64,000 nt of DNA from Oscarella lobularis (taxonomy: Eukaryota; Porifera; Homoscleromorpha; Homosclerophorida; Oscarellidae): NCBI RefSeq assembly GCF_947507565.1, contig NC_089186.1, positions 930,001-994,000 of the forward strand. Direction: 5' to 3'. A program made the translations under genes and the position numbers. Positions 13,289 through 25,600 of this stretch are shown here, piece after piece; position 1 is the stretch's first letter; each line of letters begins with the position of its first letter. The notes under the pieces were generated by a model that saw nothing but the letters and a program-made list of their open reading frames with translations, was not told the DNA's origin and ran no database searches.

Positions 13289-14856
13289 TATAGGGGGGGT
13301 TCCTGAATCCGAACAAGGTAGAGGGGTCGAGCGAGCTGATGAAATATTGCTCCTACCTAAAAGCAGCTCCTGGCTTACTTTTTGCTTCAAGTTGAAGGGT
13401 AGTTACAGTAGTGCCCTTTTTTTAGCGACAGTCCGGGATCTGAGCGATGACGTTTTCGGGTCTTCTTACGCAAAAGTTTCCCGGACAAATCGATATTTTT
13501 GGCCTATCCGGGGGACTCCTGAATCCGAACAGGCGATATCTCCGCCAAAAATTGTCGTACCGAGGTCAGCTATATATCAATCGAAAGCTTAGAAATTGCG
13601 CTTTCACGCAGCACTAAAACAATTTTTTTTTGCAAGGCTAGAGCAAAGTTACTCGCTTTCCAAGATCCTTAGGGTTATACTCTTTCTCGTGATCAGATAT
13701 GACCATGAAGCAAATTTCTTTAAGAAGAGGCCACAGTTAATGAATTTATATAAGTTTTGCATAGTTTTGAGCTTGATACGTGTACATGCTTTGAAGTGAG
13801 GCTGAAACACTTTGACCTGAGCAACATGCCTTTATGCGGACAGCAGTCAGACACATCCCACATGCCAGGACGAGTTGCAGAAGTCTTGTGCTACCTCAAA
13901 AGATGCACGCAAGCACCTGAAGACTTTGCAGTTCGACGGCTTTTACGTTATATATGTATATAGTCAATATTCAGCTGCACCATGTCTTACAGTGCTATTT
14001 AGCTTTGCGTTTCGTAGAATAAGCGTGCAATAGCAAGCGCGAGTCAATTTTTACACTCGAAAATAGTGTAGTCTAATTTGATTAGTGACTATAGCCGACC
14101 TTAATCAGTCATTTAGACCAAAATCAGTCTATTTCACTAAACAACAATAGATTCGTGGTCATTCGGTATTGCAAATTGCATCTCTCAGCTAAACGTCAGT
14201 CAAAGCTTTTTAATTCATACGAGATGTAGCTTACTAGTTACTATACAATAGGTTGGGTGAACCTTCTAAAGGTTTGTCCTGACATTTGGGATGTGTCTGA
14301 CTGCTGTCCGCATAAAGGCATGTTGCTTAGGTCAAAGTGTTTCGACCTCACTTCAAAGCATGTAAACGTATCAAGCTCAAAACTATGCAAAACTTATATA
14401 AATTCATTAACTGAGGCCTCTTCTTGAAGTAATTTGCTTCATGGTCATATCTGATCACGAGAAAGAGTATAACCCTAAGGATCTTGGAAAGCGAGTAACT
14501 TTGCTCTAGCCTCGCAGAAAAAATTTGTTTTAGTGCTGCGTGAAAGCGCAATTTCTAAGCTTTTGATTGATATATAGCTGACTTCGGTACGACAATTTTT
14601 GGCGAAGATATCGCCTGTTCGGATTCAGGAGTCCCCCGGATAGGCCAAAAATATCGATTTGTCCGGGAAACTTTTGCGTAAGAAGACCCGAAAACGTCAT
14701 CGCTCGGACCCCGGACTGTGGCTAAAAAAAGGGCACTAACTACCCTTCAACTTGAAGCAAAAAGTAAGCCAGGAGCTGCTTTTATAGGTAGGAGCAATAT
14801 TTCATCAGCTCGCTCGACCCCTCTACCTTGTTCGGATTCAGGAACCCCTCCCCCTA
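13289..14856. mobile_element. Foldback-type element with two ~580-bp inverted arms
   Basis: The left arm (about 13,289-13,871) and right arm (about 14,277-14,856) are near-perfect reverse complements. The same 67-residue frame therefore reads forward at 13,596-13,799 and backward at 14,348-14,551. The outer ends read GGTTCCTGAATCCGAACAAG inward. About 400 bp of unrelated sequence separate the arms. A shorter copy of the terminal motif (TCCTGAATCCGAACA) recurs inside each arm near 13,515 and 14,620, suggesting a compound origin. No transposase is encoded, so it would be non-autonomous. A target-site duplication was not obvious. The short frames in the arms are probably not genes. Confidence 0.85.
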
Positions 14857-15059
14857 CGGTATAGCCGGACGTTGCGATGGGAACCCTCAAGTCGTGCTAC
14901 GATCCCCATAGAGCACCACAGAGCACAGAGTAGATCCGAAAACGCGTTCTAAATGTCAAAGCTAGATATTCGCTTTTTTCTATACGGGACTGAAAAGAAG
15001 TCCCGGTCCGTTTCTTCACGTGTTTGTCGCCCGTGTTGTCAGCGACGTGGATGTCGAGC

Positions 15060-16130
15060 TTTCCTCAGCCCGATCTGAGTTCCAAGAGCCTTGACGCTTT
15101 TGCTGCTGTCATGCTGGCTCAAGCTCGATCAGGAGAGTCTCTATCTCAAGACAATCTTAGGGTAACCGTAAAAAATGGTGAAGGAGCGATTTCACAACTA
15201 CAAAGATGTAGATGAGATAAAGAATCCTATTTGCTTGAAGGTTGCTGCTCAGACGGAGGATTTTTACGCCGACGCAGCTCGATTGCCGTAAGGGAAAGAT
15301 GCTTGGAGTACAGGGTTTTTATCTAAATAAAATATTTTATTAGGATTTTGCAGCGATTGTAACCGCAAAACAGTCGTATTTCTTGGGCATGGCGGAATTT
15401 CATCAGGAGCAGGAATGCAAGGGTAATGTTAAGCACGGAGAGTCTAGATATAGGGTAAAATCAGTAGGCGTGTCTTTCGAGCGTGGAATTCGTTAATTAA
15501 ATGCAGTTTGCTTATGGCTACGTCGACGGCTACGTCAACGACGCTGCGAAGAAGGGAGAAATGTTCTTTTAACTTGGAGTAAGACAAGAATATTTTTTAA
15601 TTATTTAAATTAGCGTCTTTATTCTTTTTCTCTTCTAGGATGTTTTTCATCAGATCGGTTGAGAGATGTCCTTAGCCGAAAAGGACAACAACATCTACGG
15701 CTCTTCATCACAACTGAATCCGATCAGTCGAGTCGAGCGCCTCTTAATTGTCAAGGCAACACCGCTCTCCTTTCCCGCGTCGACGAGGAGTCGGGATCTG
15801 TTTTCCGGAATCATTCCGAAGACGATTCACGACGCCGTGGCGCTAGTATACGAGTCGCAGCGAGAAGCGCTGGTGCGGGCGGAAGTGGGAAAACTGCGAG
15901 AGGCCAATTTTATGTTGAACGGGTATGAAGCCAAGGCTGAATTATTCTTATTACAGACACTGTACAGTACTAAGGTGTTGAAGAGAGTTTTATGTATTTA
16001 GTCAATTAAATAATAATTTATTAATTTAGGTTTTCTTTCTCACGTTTCTCTTTTATATTAGGACTTGGTCAAGTTTCAATTTGCCGGCAGCCATAGATCG
16101 TGGAAAACGACAACGCGACATCACACTTTG
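15060..16130 (+). pseudogene. Fragment of ALIX (PDCD6IP) Bro1 domain and following region, broken
   Basis: Exon-like pieces match ALIX in order. A piece with LSSKSLDAFAAVMLAQA lies at 15,074-15,124. One with KVAAQTEDFYADAARL lies at about 15,238-15,285. One with KQSYFLGMAEFHQEQE lies at about 15,370-15,415. A longer one starting SLAEKDNNIYGSSS, followed by ATPLSFPAS and DLFSGIIPKTI, lies at 15,666-15,925. The last, SFNLPAAIDRGK, lies at about 16,072-16,110. Intron-like gaps lie between them, so this is not a processed copy. After MLAQA a small insertion shifts the frame, and the last piece runs into TGA. The N-terminal half of Bro1 and the rest of the protein are absent. ALIX acts in ESCRT-dependent membrane scission; this remnant should be non-functional. 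It sits between two RNF213-like copies beside the foldback element, so it may have arrived during rearrangement. Confidence 0.65.
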
Positions 16131-16600
16131 ACAGCTGACAGAGACGTGGATTCGTCGCCGCACCGATTTCCTAGGCGACAGAAAACGTCTCAGACGTCGT
16201 ACCACCGACTCAACCTACAGCACCAATATGGCGGGAACAATAAGCGATGCCATGCAATTGAACTAACAGCGCCAAATTCCGCAAAAGGAACCGCGGACCG
16301 CCTTCCTGTCTCTCCCTTCCTCTGAAAATTCGTCTATAAAGAAAAGCACCTAAACGAAGAAACACTAATCTCCTCTACTATCCATGTACGAATGCTCGCC
16401 ATGGTGCACGTGAGGATCACGGAGAAACGAGATTAGCCAGGAAAATGCAATTAACCATTGGCCAATGGTAAGCTAGAGCAGCGTTTACCTTGTGATCGAG
16501 TCTGCCCCCTGTAACACGCACAACGCTAAGGTGAGACAGCGCGTCGGTGAATCCTACTACTGGAGCTAAATCCCGGTCTGAAGTTCGTTACCGACCACAT
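16131..16600. other. Gap between ALIX remnant and RNF213-like copy 2
   Basis: No conserved coding sequence was recognised here. The promoter and 5' UTR of the downstream RNF213-like gene presumably lie in this interval, but no defined element can be supported. Confidence 0.4.
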
Positions 16601-19600
16601 GGGTGAGAAGGACGGATCGATGTTCGGACCCCGAGTGTGCGATCCTGTTTACCAAGGCAAGTTTATGTGTTCTGACCGTTCTCCTCCCTTATTCGCACTG
16701 CGACAGTGTATTCTCTCAGCTGTAGCATTCTCGAGCACCGATACTAGCGCGTCCTAGCACGCGGTGTCCAGCTCTAACCATGTGTTCTCACTATTCCAGG
16801 TTTAGAACTCCTCATTGGAGAACAGACGTGGGTTCTTCGATGCCAAAAAATTACTTTTGAGAATGGTGTCGACGTGAAACGACCATCTGAGCGACTTCCT
16901 TTGCAGGAGAAGCCTGAAGATGTGGATCACGTGATTATCGCTCAAATACGATCTTCCGTTGGCGACGACATTGAGAGCATCTTGCAATCTCAAATGAACT
17001 TGAAATCTAAAGGTCTGATACTTGTGCACAATTCAGATCATTTTCCCAGTCAACAACCGTATTCACTTGGAAATGACCCTAAAGTACCTGTCGTTATTGT
17101 ATTGCTCTCTTCCGGTGCGTCTTTGCTAAAGGATCTACGAAAGAAAATTCTTGTCACTTTTCAAAGCGAATTTTCTGCTGACTTGCATCAGAACTATCCT
17201 CCTACAAAATCGGCGCTCTTTCGAACCAAAACCGGATTTTATCTACGAAAAAAGCTGAAAAGTTTACTGGGTCCAAAGGACACGTGGCTGCAATCGTTGC
17301 ACAAAAATCCCGGAAATTTTCAGGCTCTTTTTCAACTTATTGCCGACTTCAGCAAAACTGTAAAATCATTAATATTTACGTCTTTAGTACCAATTTTCAT
17401 TTTATTTTTATTTAGTGCTCTGAGAAAAAAGTGTCGTCTTCTTCTGCTTCAAAAAAAATTGAGAGAGTTATAGAAGTGCTTTCCTCTCATATAAACGAAG
17501 GGTTTCAGTCGAACTTTCTTTTTCATATCATGATGTCATGGAGACTCCGCAGGTGGTATACATATACAAATTGTTTCACATCGTATTAATTAATTAAATG
17601 AATAATTAATTAATTTTTCAGCGTTTCTACACCCAAAGCAAAAGAGCATTTTTTTAATTGCGCAAGGAAACTGGGTGACTTGAACATAAAAGCGATTGAT
17701 GTGGTGAAAGAAGTAATCAGGTAAGGTATGGCCAGATTAATTGACCTTTGGTTATTACTGTGTTCCGTACGGTCCGTCGATTAGAAATGATGTTAGGGTG
17801 GCATGGCGTGATACTCTCGGCCACAGCTCAACGGAAATTTTGTTCCAAGTGTTTGAATTCCTATGTGAAGAACAGTTTAGGTCGTCATATTCGGATTTGA
17901 AAAGTTTGGAAGGCTTGCGAATTTTCTTTTTTGCTGGTATACGTCTTTGCTGCAAAAATGCAATTCTCAATTTTCAGTACAGGTAGCGCACTTGGTTTAT
18001 TGCACGTTCATCAGAAGGAGAAAATTCCTCCTTTGCAATTTTGGAAGCGTTGCATTGAGGTGCTCAGCTTCTACTTTTTGTTGTTTTCAAAAAATTTTGT
18101 TGCATTTTAGTTTGTTGAAGCGAAGCAAATGACTTGGACTTCTGAAGCAATAGACAGCCTACATTTGTCACTTCAGTTTGCAGCTGCCGTTCCACTGAGT
18201 AGTATGAGCTTCAGTGTTGAAGACTTTCTTCTACTTGTAGTGAAATTTCAAATTTTTAGTTTCGCAGTTGTGAGGTACGAGCAACTGCTATAAAGACGTT
18301 GTCTAAAAGCAGATTTTCTTTTTACAGAGATTTACTCTGTCGCCTTTTTCCTCTCGTATCTTTTGATATGGAGAAGTGCCAAGCACTTTCTAGTTATCTT
18401 TGTGCCCATTTTTTGTCCGACAGTCGTCTATTTTCTTCTTTGCGGCACTCTCACTATAAAGCATTGGGTGATCAAGTTTTGCTGAAGGAGGTACGTTGGC
18501 AGACGTTTCTCTAAAATTTGGCACTGGTGTTATTTAGGCTTGCGATCTAATGCTTTTTCTTCATCAAAAACTTCACGAAAGTGCAAAAGACTGCGACGTT
18601 AGAGTTCTTGATGACATTGCTAGAAACGAAATAAGAAAATGGTGTGAATGCATTCTCTATTGTCTTCGTACCAAGTCAAGAGAATGGCCTTCTCATGTGA
18701 CATCGTTTCTGCAAAGGCTTCCAGAGCAACTACGTACTATCCTTCGCCGAGAGGTAAATCTAGCTTAGAGATTCCTGCTGGCTGATGCATGCAATTAAGG
18801 TTAATGGATTTTTGGAAATGAACGCTGCTGAGATGCCAGTTGCGGTGTTTACATCAGCACTTGAATTGTTTAAGTTTGTTGAGCCGACGGTATGTACCAG
18901 GAGCAGCTGTTTTAAAATTTTTGAGCGTCTTTTTGGCTTGTGAAGGCGCTGGTACACTTTTTAGATGGCTGCAAGTTCTCACAGGTTATTGATTTAAAGC
19001 AGCGTCCGTGGCAGGATCTGTTTAAGTTGGTCAGTGGATTTAAAAGGTATAAACCGCATATAGCTTACTTACGATGTCTATTGCGGAACGTCGACTTGCT
19101 TATAAGTGCTTATTAATTAAGCTGTAAAACTGTATTAAGTAACACTGTTCTTTTCTCTTCTTACTTTAGTCAAGAATGGAATCTTGCTAAACGAAGCATG
19201 CTTTCGTTTTTACAACGCGTTGCCCAACCGGCATATGCAAGTCGTCGAGACTTCTTCTTCATTTTGCTATCCCTCAGCCATCCAAACGGAAGTCCTGACA
19301 TCTTGACTCTTTTTGGCGACAGTTCTGTCTCTCACGAGGCGGATTACACGTTGTTAACAGAGTTGTCTAGTTTCCTTCGAAGGTATTTCAAGGGTCACGC
19401 ACTTCCTCTGAGAAAAAGCCTTGCAGGCGCTCTTGTAGAAACTATCTGACATTGACCTTTCTATAACTAATCCTTATGTGTTATAGACTCGCCTTGGGCA
19501 AGAGAAAGCATCTATGTTTTGCCAAAGTCTTCTTGTCGTGTATCTAGAGGTGAATCTTGGTATACCCAGTTGTTCTGTTATTGACTGAAACTTTTCATAG

Positions 19601-22600
19601 GCAGTGATTCCTAGACAGGAAGATATTTTTATAACAAAGGCCGACAGCAGTGTTGGGGATTTTGTCGCGGTGCTAGAAAGCGAAATGAAATCGTTCTACG
19701 AATTCGAAAGACTGGCGTCAAGTCCAGTCATTTCTGTCAAAATCGTAGCTCTCTGGAATATTATGGCTGCCATTGTCGAAAGAATTCCGATTTCATCCCT
19801 AAAATTATTTTCTATGCCATTTGTCGTTCAGCTTTTAGGACGAATGCACGATGACGTTTCTTGGCCATCTACTTTGGAAACGAGTGACGAAAGAAGCCTC
19901 TTAACAGATGATCAAACCAAGTACAGAAACTGGCACTCAGACGTTTGTGCCTGGCTAGTCGAGCAGAAGTCTCGATTTCAGAAAGGAGAAATATCCTTTA
20001 GCGATGCAAAGTTATTCGAACACAAATACGATCAAATTAAGACTTTCTACAGCTGCTTCTCGAGCGCAGAGGTTATTCCTCCCAAGGATGACGTTAACGC
20101 AATGGCGTCCTCTTTTGTCTGTATGGCACGCGAGCTGGTAGAACTTCTCTACTTTCAAGATCAATATACAACCACCAAAGTGTAATTCAACTAGTAAATC
20201 ATTTCTAATGCTGAATTAAAGTCTGTACGTTTTTGCAGGGTGAGTTTTGAGAACACTCTGGAATATTGGAAAGTGAAAATAGACCCAAATGTGAGAGACC
20301 TCCGGGAGAAAAATTTGCTTAAAATTAACTGTTATGCCAAGTCATATCCTGAGCGAGGAAGTTTTAATTGTACGTATGCTGAAGCTTGCGAGGTCTTCAA
20401 TGTAGTTAACAGTTGGCTGGCTCCTATTCGCGATCTACTGCCCATGCTGGGCTGCTTCACGGCGAACAACTCTGTGTTTTTCTTCTCGTATTTGGAGCGA
20501 GAGATGCGGCAGATCAAAGACAATCCGCAGATGACGCGTAAATCGAGGAGCGAGGATTCCGACGAAGAGGACGAAGAGACTCACGATAGTTCTGCGGTAC
20601 ACCTAGTGGTAAGCCTAAGGTTATGAGAATTTCATTTGATCAAAGCTAGCTTTCACGTGTTTAGACGTTCAAAAGAGCACTGGAAGGCGCAAAAGCCTCT
20701 TTGGAGCTTCTGCTAAATAACGAGGCACGCCACAGGAATGTATCAATACTTGGACAAGAACGTTTTCGAGGTGTCAGTGTTAAGGCGGAGCTTGAAAAAC
20801 TTCTTCAGTATGAAGAATTTTCGAAATCTTGTGGTGGAAAGCTGGACGAAGTGCGACAAGGCATAGCGGACATGATTGGTGTGACGGATTATTCAAAGCT
20901 AATTCGTGTAAGTGAAAGTGTAGTACCAAAGTTGAGAAAATGTTTTTAAGGTCAAGTTGCTAGGCTATGGACGAATTCTGCCATCAATATAAAATGGTTT
21001 TTGTGGAAAATGACAGGCGATTCTTAAATCTCAAGTCTGCGAATGGTATGTTATCTAAAAACCATTTTGAGAGTCCGGTCTTATTTTTTGCGTATCTCTA
21101 GATGTCGATTTGAAAGAGCTAACAACACGCGACTGCAGTGTTTTAAGAGAAAATTTGGACAAAATCTTGCTTAATACGCCGCACAATAGACTTCGTCTCT
21201 TCTTTGCGGTATCAATGCAGTCTTCACACGATTCAGCGCGAACAAAGCTTTCTCTGTATAGGTTTTGGAAAGCGATGAATTCTTTCATCTGATAAGAAAT
21301 GGATCGTTCTTCTCAACGGACGGACGCGTTCGCTTTAAAGAGCAGGTGAACTTAATGCCATGCAGCATTAAGAAAATGTGTTATCTGCTCTGTAGGTCCA
21401 GCTAATAACAAATCAACTTCAAAATGAAGAATACAACGAAGCGGTTCTAAATCATCTGCTAGTTGCGTTTGAATGCATTGCGCCTTTCACCGATCCAAAA
21501 GCGACGTTTGTCGATCTTTTGAACAAGTTGAAAGAATCCGAAATATTCTCTTACAATAATTGGGCTAACGAGATTTGCACAGTCAACAATAATATGAATC
21601 TAGTCAAACTTTGGTTTGTCAAATCAGAGGTAACGTATATAGACTGTCGTAGTGAACCCATTTATTTGAATTTTTCTGTGTGCAGGGTGACACTTTTGCA
21701 AACGTTATAACCGACTTGGAAGCTATTATGAAAAACGGATTAATTACGTTCTATTTGGGCGAGGAAGAACTTGCATTTGGCGCAGGTGCCCACTTCTTGG
21801 AGCTAAGTTATTCTGTCAGAGAAGTTCGGACTGTAAGAAAAATCTCGAGTGAGTTTGGCAGCGAACTGCATAGTGGCGCTGTTTACAGCTCCTCAGTAAC
21901 TTCAGAACCTAATTGGCATGAGAAGTTTAAGACCAAACGTAACGAATTTACAACGCAGCTTTCAATTGATCAAACTGAGCAAGAAGTCACTCGCAAAATG
22001 AGTTCTGAAGAGCTTGAAGATTTCGTTCGCAGGCTAAGCTTTATGGAAAGTGACGAAAAGTCGGAGCATCAAGAAAAGATACGTACGTTCCAGGAGCAGT
22101 TTGCTTTCTTCCAAAAAATCTATGAAGTGTCAGTGATTCTGTTCAAATTGTGTCACAAAGGTTTCCAAAAAACTTTGCAATACGAAGTGACCGAGCCCAA
22201 TCTTGATAAAGTTCTTCATAATACAGAAGTTATGCTCAGCGATTGGCGGGAGCTCCTTGAAAGCTTTCGTACAAAGTATCCTCAGCTATTGCTTTTTGGT
22301 GTCCGAGCTGTCTTTATTATCGCAAAGTCGCTGGGACCTACTCCTGTCTTAAGAGATTTAGTGCAGCTCTCAAGTAAAATATTTGACGCTAAAAGAGAGA
22401 CTATACTGAGGCTAACACAAGTCATTCAAGCCATTCTTGAACGTCGTAGCTATATGCTACGTGAAACTGAGTCATCAATGGACACTGCTGCTGTTTTTCT
22501 AGAAAAGCTAAGAACGGACAAGAGCCTTCGTGCATCGCCAATGAGAAGGACAGCTAAAAAAGATACAGTTGCACAGAGTGTCTACCTTGCTTTTGGATTT

Positions 22601-25600
22601 AGCCGAAAACAGCTTTTTGAACTAATTGTTAAATTGTACGATGGATTTCCAGAATCGTACGAATTACTTCGTTGCACGGAAGAAACGTTGAAAGAAGACC
22701 TGAATTTGTTTTTGCAAAGAGCCCGTGCGTTTCCGAGCAGAATTTTTACTTTAGTGGAGGTGAACAAGTTGAGGATTGAGTTGCAAGAAGACGTTCTGAG
22801 ATTTCAGATGGACAAGTCGTTGAAATCTAAAGTCAATGTATGCTACATTTTAACGGACAATGCAGTATTCCACGAAGCTCCTTGGATTCAAGTCTTTCGT
22901 TACAGAGAAGAACCTTTGGCTCTAGTAGCGAAACAGGAAATAAAAACTAAAACTTACTTTAAGGATTGGGTTCAGGAGTACAACAACCTCCGTAATCTTA
23001 CGCTAGTTTATGGTGAAGCAGGAAACGGAAAGTCGCATTACATTCGAAAGCAGTTGAGCGAGATGTTCTGTGAAGAACAGGTCTGCGTCATTGCTGTTCA
23101 CGAAGCATTCGCTCCACTGCACGCTATTGAAAAGCTTCAGAATCTCTACCGAGAGAGGCAATTGCAAGCTTGCATTTACTTCAACTTTACTATTGCTCCT
23201 CCGAAAGAGGCCAAAGATGACATTAGCCAAGCCGAATTCAATCGTTATGAATCCTTGAGGACGGAAATGTTCTGGTTTATGTTCTCGTTGATTTGCATGG
23301 GATTTGTCGAGGACACCGAAACGGGGAAATCGTTCCGTCTTTGCGGCGATTGCGCATGGCACATCTACATTGAAGTTCCTTCAGGACACAAGGGCAGTGA
23401 AACTGACCTTAGTTCGTTCCTCAGCTGTTTCCCGCTTTTCTATTACTTCGGAAATCCCTACAGAATATCATCAGACGCACCTTTTGACATTGACAGTAGT
23501 GTGCAACTCGTTTGCAAGTATTTAAAAGCTTACGATAACGGAAGCATCGACAAGTTAGCTAAGGCAAAGAAACGGTTTCTAAAAAAACTCCGACGGGCGA
23601 AAAGTGAAGAGATGGAAATCGTCAAATTTTCTGTTGAAAAGGACCTTTGCGACGACGAGTGCTACCACTTGTTAGATAGGTACATGCCTGAGCACGCAAA
23701 GCAAAGAAAAGTGTCTCAGGTTTTGTTTGTGAAGTACATGGAAAGGCGTTGTTGGGCTCTGGACGAGTCCTCCTACTTCAATTACAATCAGGGCGTGACT
23801 CGACTAAAGGGATCAGAAACTGATACCAAGAAGCTTGGATCGACCCTAATGTCTGCTATGCTTGATGAAGTAAAGGCGATGTGCAAAACTGATATGAAAT
23901 CTGGAGAAGACAATCTGGAGTTAATTATTTACGATTTTGAAGGCAAATCCGCCAGCTTTTACTTCCTTTGCCTACGTCCGGATAAACTCGATAAAGAAAA
24001 GCAAGACCGCCTGGAAAGGATAGAAATTGAAGTTCCCAGTCTGGCCCAAATTAGCCAAAGAGAAGTACTCGATCAGTGCCTTTCTAAAGCACTCAGTTTG
24101 AAATTGCCGGAAAAAAAGCGCCTGTCTCTTATTGACGAGCACAAGTACGTGCTGACTCCTGACTACGCTGTAAAAATGCTAACTCTGAATGAACGAAGAC
24201 GGTGTGGCGTTCCCGTAATCATAGAAGGAGAAACCGGGGTGGGAAAAACTGCTCTGGTGCAGATGCTCTCGCGACTTTGGAATCAGTCCGTTTGTGAATC
24301 CAATGTAAAGGTTGCCGGTCAAATAGCTGACATTCTGCAGGAAAAGGTGACAAAGAAGGGTGCCATGAGCCAGGAGTTGTCTGCTTTAGTGACGGTTTTA
24401 AGTGAGCTCAAAAGGATGGAGAGAAATCCGGAAGTTGTTTTGAATTTTGAAAAATCCGACGTCGCTGCAGTTTGCCGCGAATGCCCAAATGTTTCACGTC
24501 TTTTAGCCGTTCATCTGAAGAATTTCTCCGTTCTCTTACTAGTAGATGATAATGCCAGTGACGAAAAAATGACATCCTCTTTTGGGGAAAGGATCGAAGA
24601 ATTGGAACACGGTTCTTCATTTGCAGCAGATGTTTTCATGGCTATTTTTTGCGGTAAAATAAGATCTACGTTCTTCAAGCTCAGCGTCCACGCTGCACTC
24701 ACGCCGGAGGACGTGAAGTCTTTCATGAAAGATAAAATTGCGTTGGCTCGAAAGATTCTGTCTCATCACAGTCCTGTGGAAAACTCACCTAATGCTGTTC
24801 CTTCTGTAGTAATATTTTTTGACGAAATCAACACGTCGTCGTGCATGGGCTTGTTCAAGGAAATTTTGATTGACGGAACTATGGAAGGAGACGATCTACC
24901 GCCGAATCTTTTCATTGCCGCCGCGAGCAATCCGCATCGCAGCAGTAGCGTGGTAATCAGAAGCAATTGGGAGGAAGAGGATTGGGTGCTGGGAAATTAC
25001 TATGTTCGCCCACTTCCACCCACTTTGGAGTTTCTTCGATGGGATTACGGGGCGCTCGAACCTCACCAGGAAAATGCCTACATTGAACAGATTCTGGCTA
25101 TGAAGCGCGACTTAAATTCGCTTGCGCTAGTCCGTGACATTTTGACAGATCGTATTTCTGAAGCTCAGAATCTAATACGAGAGTTTGCCAAAGAGCAACT
25201 TGAGAGTAATTTCTCAATATCAGAAGCAGCGATTCGAGCAAAAAGCTGCGTTAGCCAACGTGACATCCAGCGAGTATTTACTTTCTTTGACTTCTTCATG
25301 AAATATCCAAGTTTCTCTCCAGCCTCTTTTCAAGATGCAGAGCACGCTCTATGGGTGTCTCTTGGGATCGTGTATTATCTCAGACTTGACGGGAAATATC
25401 GCGAACGATTCAGCAAGTGGATGAACGAATGTTCCGCTGGCAGCATGAGTCCCGTCTTCCTATCAACGTTCGAGAAAGAAATTGACTTTTGTGTTTCTCA
25501 CATGCACTTGCCTAGTGGTGTGGCAAAAACCAAGGCCCTGAAAGAGAACTTATTTGCAATTGTTGTCTGCACCCTTTGCCGTGTTCCATTGATAATAGTT

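Noticed and set aside
13596-14551. A 67-residue frame present on both strands
   Set aside because: It is one sequence in the two inverted arms of the foldback element and has no recognisable domain.
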